This document shows positions 6,309 through 7,496 of a DNA stretch of 7,496 nt, one piece after another; the first letter of the stretch is position 1, and each line of letters begins with the position of its first letter. The stretch is from Clostridia bacterium (GTDB lineage Bacteria; Bacillota_A; Clostridia; Oscillospirales; CAG-272): contig JAFTRT010000076.1 of assembly GCA_017462145.1 (NCBI GenBank), positions 1 to 7,496 on the forward strand. Direction: 5' to 3'. Both the position numbers and the translations under genes were made by a program. Under the pieces are notes generated by a model that was not told where the DNA came from, searched no databases, and saw only the letters and a program-made list of their open reading frames with translations.

Positions 6309-7452
6309 ATAAACAAATACGACGGGCGGCTGACACAAAATGCTTGCCGCCGCTCCGATACCAAAGGGCGGTCTGCCAAAGCATTCCCAGCCGACGGATC
6401 CGAGTTTCCCAATGGGCGGTTTTGCGTGCCGAGGTCAGCAATCCCTCTCCCAAAAGCGGAATCAAAATTGCCTCCTCTTCCCGTACCATTTCCTCTAAAC
6501 TCTCTTCCGCCCCCCGGTGTTGGCCTCCTTCTTTCACGGAGACCGACGGAGGAACGGGCAAAACCGTCAAGCCAAAGCGAGCCCCCAACCGATCTGCCCG
6601 CTCATAGGCATAAGAGAGATCCTCCCGCAGGCTGCTGTCCTCCACACAAACGCTTCCCACTCCCGTGGCCGCAAGCTCCCGAAGCAACGCAATCAAGCCG
6701 GGCATACAAGGGTCAAACTGGGGATATTCAAAGGCATACAGCCCGTCGGTCAGACTTCGGCTCAACCCCTGTTCGGCAAGATCGTCGGCAAGAGCAAATA
6801 CTCGCTCCTCTCTGTAAGGCCGCACCTCCCGACAGGCCGAACCGCCAAGATAAAAACGTCGAATCCCTTGTTGGGATACCGTCATGCACTCTCCCGGCAA
6901 GACCTGCCCCACAGAGGGGTACAGACGGGAAACGCTGTTGGGGCGCGGAGATTCCATCAGATGCCGTTCCAACGCATCCAAATTGACGGTCACGGGACCG
7001 CAAGGCCACGCAAACAGCCCTCTCAGCTCCGAGGCAAAGAAAAAGCCTCCGTCCTCCAATCGATAATACAGTGGCTTTCTTCCCTCGGGATCCCGTGCCA
7101 GCCAAAGCTGCTCCCGTTCCCTGTCATAGAGCGCCACCGCAAAGCCTCCCGATAAAAAAGGACAGACTGCTTGATGACGGTTGTATCCGAAAGCAATCTC
7201 CTCCATAGCCTCAAAGCCGTCTCGCACCGAGCCGTCCCAAACCGCCACCAACTGCCCCGACGGATCGGTATAAGGCATTTGCACCTCGGCCAACCGCTCC
7301 TCACCGCAACCGCAAAAAACCCCTCCGTTTGCGGCAATGTATGCCTGCTGCCGTGCACCGCCCCTCACTGCCATGGCTCTTCCCATGGCCCTCAAACCAA
7401 GCAGCTCTCTCTTTTTTCCCGATCCATCGTAGTATCCGCCAATGGCTCCCAT
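6307..7452 (-). CDS. Degenerate asparagine-synthetase-like protein (class II glutamine amidotransferase fold, catalytic residues lost)
   Basis: The 381-residue product resembles asparagine synthetase B, which uses glutamine and ATP to amidate aspartate. The similarity is clearest at ALYDRER, LARDPEGRKPLYY (118-130) and FFFASELRGL (137-146), then LPGECMTV (185-192). The N terminus reads MGAIGGYYDG, so the nucleophilic Cys2 of MCGI is Gly. The glutamine-binding NGE is DGS (73-75) and the SDxE loop is absent, while Arg of the xERL motif is kept (R53). In the C-terminal half (about 200-381) no SGGLDSS ATP loop exists and the domain is shorter than in AsnB (whole protein 381 against roughly 500-630). 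Both half-reactions should therefore be impossible. The ORF is intact, with AAGGAGAG 6 bases before the ATG and a -10 box upstream, so it looks functional rather than decayed. The role is unknown: perhaps a binding or regulatory paralogue. The gene ends against the shared terminator, convergent to thiN. Confidence 0.75.
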   Translation of the reverse strand: MGAIGGYYDGSGKKRELLGLRAMGRAMAVRGGARQQAYIAANGGVFCGCGEERLAEVQMPYTDPSGQLVAVWDGSVRDGFEAMEEIAFGYNRHQAVCPFLSGGFAVALYDREREQLWLARDPEGRKPLYYRLEDGGFFFASELRGLFAWPCGPVTVNLDALERHLMESPRPNSVSRLYPSVGQVLPGECMTVSQQGIRRFYLGGSACREVRPYREERVFALADDLAEQGLSRSLTDGLYAFEYPQFDPCMPGLIALLRELAATGVGSVCVEDSSLREDLSYAYERADRLGARFGLTVLPVPPSVSVKEGGQHRGAEESLEEMVREEEAILIPLLGEGLLTSARKTAHWETRIRRLGMLWQTALWYRSGGKHFVSAARRICL

Positions 7453-7480
7453 GCTTCTCTCCTTTTTCGGTTCTTATTTT

Positions 7481-7486
7481 ACTATA
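7481..7486 (-). promoter_or_regulatory. Candidate -10 box for the minus-strand gene
   Basis: On the minus strand the sequence reads TATAGT (5 of 6 to TATAAT) inside an AT-rich stretch, 28 bases before the start codon. A start point about 7 bases downstream would leave a leader just long enough to include the AAGGAGAG ribosome binding site. The -35 box would fall beyond the window end, so it cannot be checked. Confidence 0.4.
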
Positions 7487-7496
7487 TGCCGGGGAG

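Noticed and set aside
6258..6986. 242-codon plus-strand frame beyond the terminator
   Set aside because: It begins inside thiN and the terminator, has no ribosome binding site, is proline/arginine rich, and is opposite the asparagine-synthetase-like gene whose motifs are clear.

Overview
The window looks like chromosomal housekeeping DNA from a low-to-medium GC Firmicute, most likely a class Clostridia member of the Oscillospirales (Ruminococcaceae/Oscillospiraceae type). This rests on the gene order fmt, YugP-type metallopeptidase, rsmB, rlmN, PASTA protein, rsgA, thiN, which is the conserved Firmicute 'def-fmt-rsmB-rlmN-prpC-prkC-rsgA-rpe-thiN' neighbourhood. It also rests on strong AGGAGG-like ribosome binding sites and protein sequences that read as clostridial. 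The taxonomic call is an inference; there is no rRNA gene in the window.

Positions 1-6268 hold seven genes on the plus strand, tightly packed (gaps of 47 bases or fewer, one 4-base overlap) and probably cotranscribed from a promoter outside the window. In order they are: the 3' end of fmt (initiator tRNA formylation), a membrane zinc metallopeptidase, RsmB (16S rRNA m5C methyltransferase), RlmN (23S rRNA/tRNA m2A methyltransferase, radical SAM), a membrane PASTA-domain protein, RsgA (30S maturation GTPase) and ThiN (thiamine pyrophosphokinase). The theme is translation and ribosome maturation, with a cell-wall sensing element in the middle. A long perfect palindrome with a T tract ends the operon at 6272-6308.

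Positions 6307-7452 hold one convergent minus-strand gene with its own ribosome binding site and a good -10 box. It encodes an asparagine-synthetase-like protein that has lost both the N-terminal catalytic cysteine and the ATP pyrophosphatase SGGLDSS loop.

Two points stand out. First, where the PP2C phosphatase (prpC) and the PASTA Ser/Thr kinase (prkC) normally sit, there is only one gene: four PASTA domains and a membrane helix whose cytoplasmic part is a short, very basic, proline-containing tail with no kinase motifs. Second, the asparagine-synthetase relative is an intact, apparently expressed ORF that should be unable to perform either half-reaction. The usual rpe gene between rsgA and thiN is also absent. 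No RNA genes, mobile elements or CRISPR arrays were seen, and there is no gene-free stretch longer than about 50 bases.
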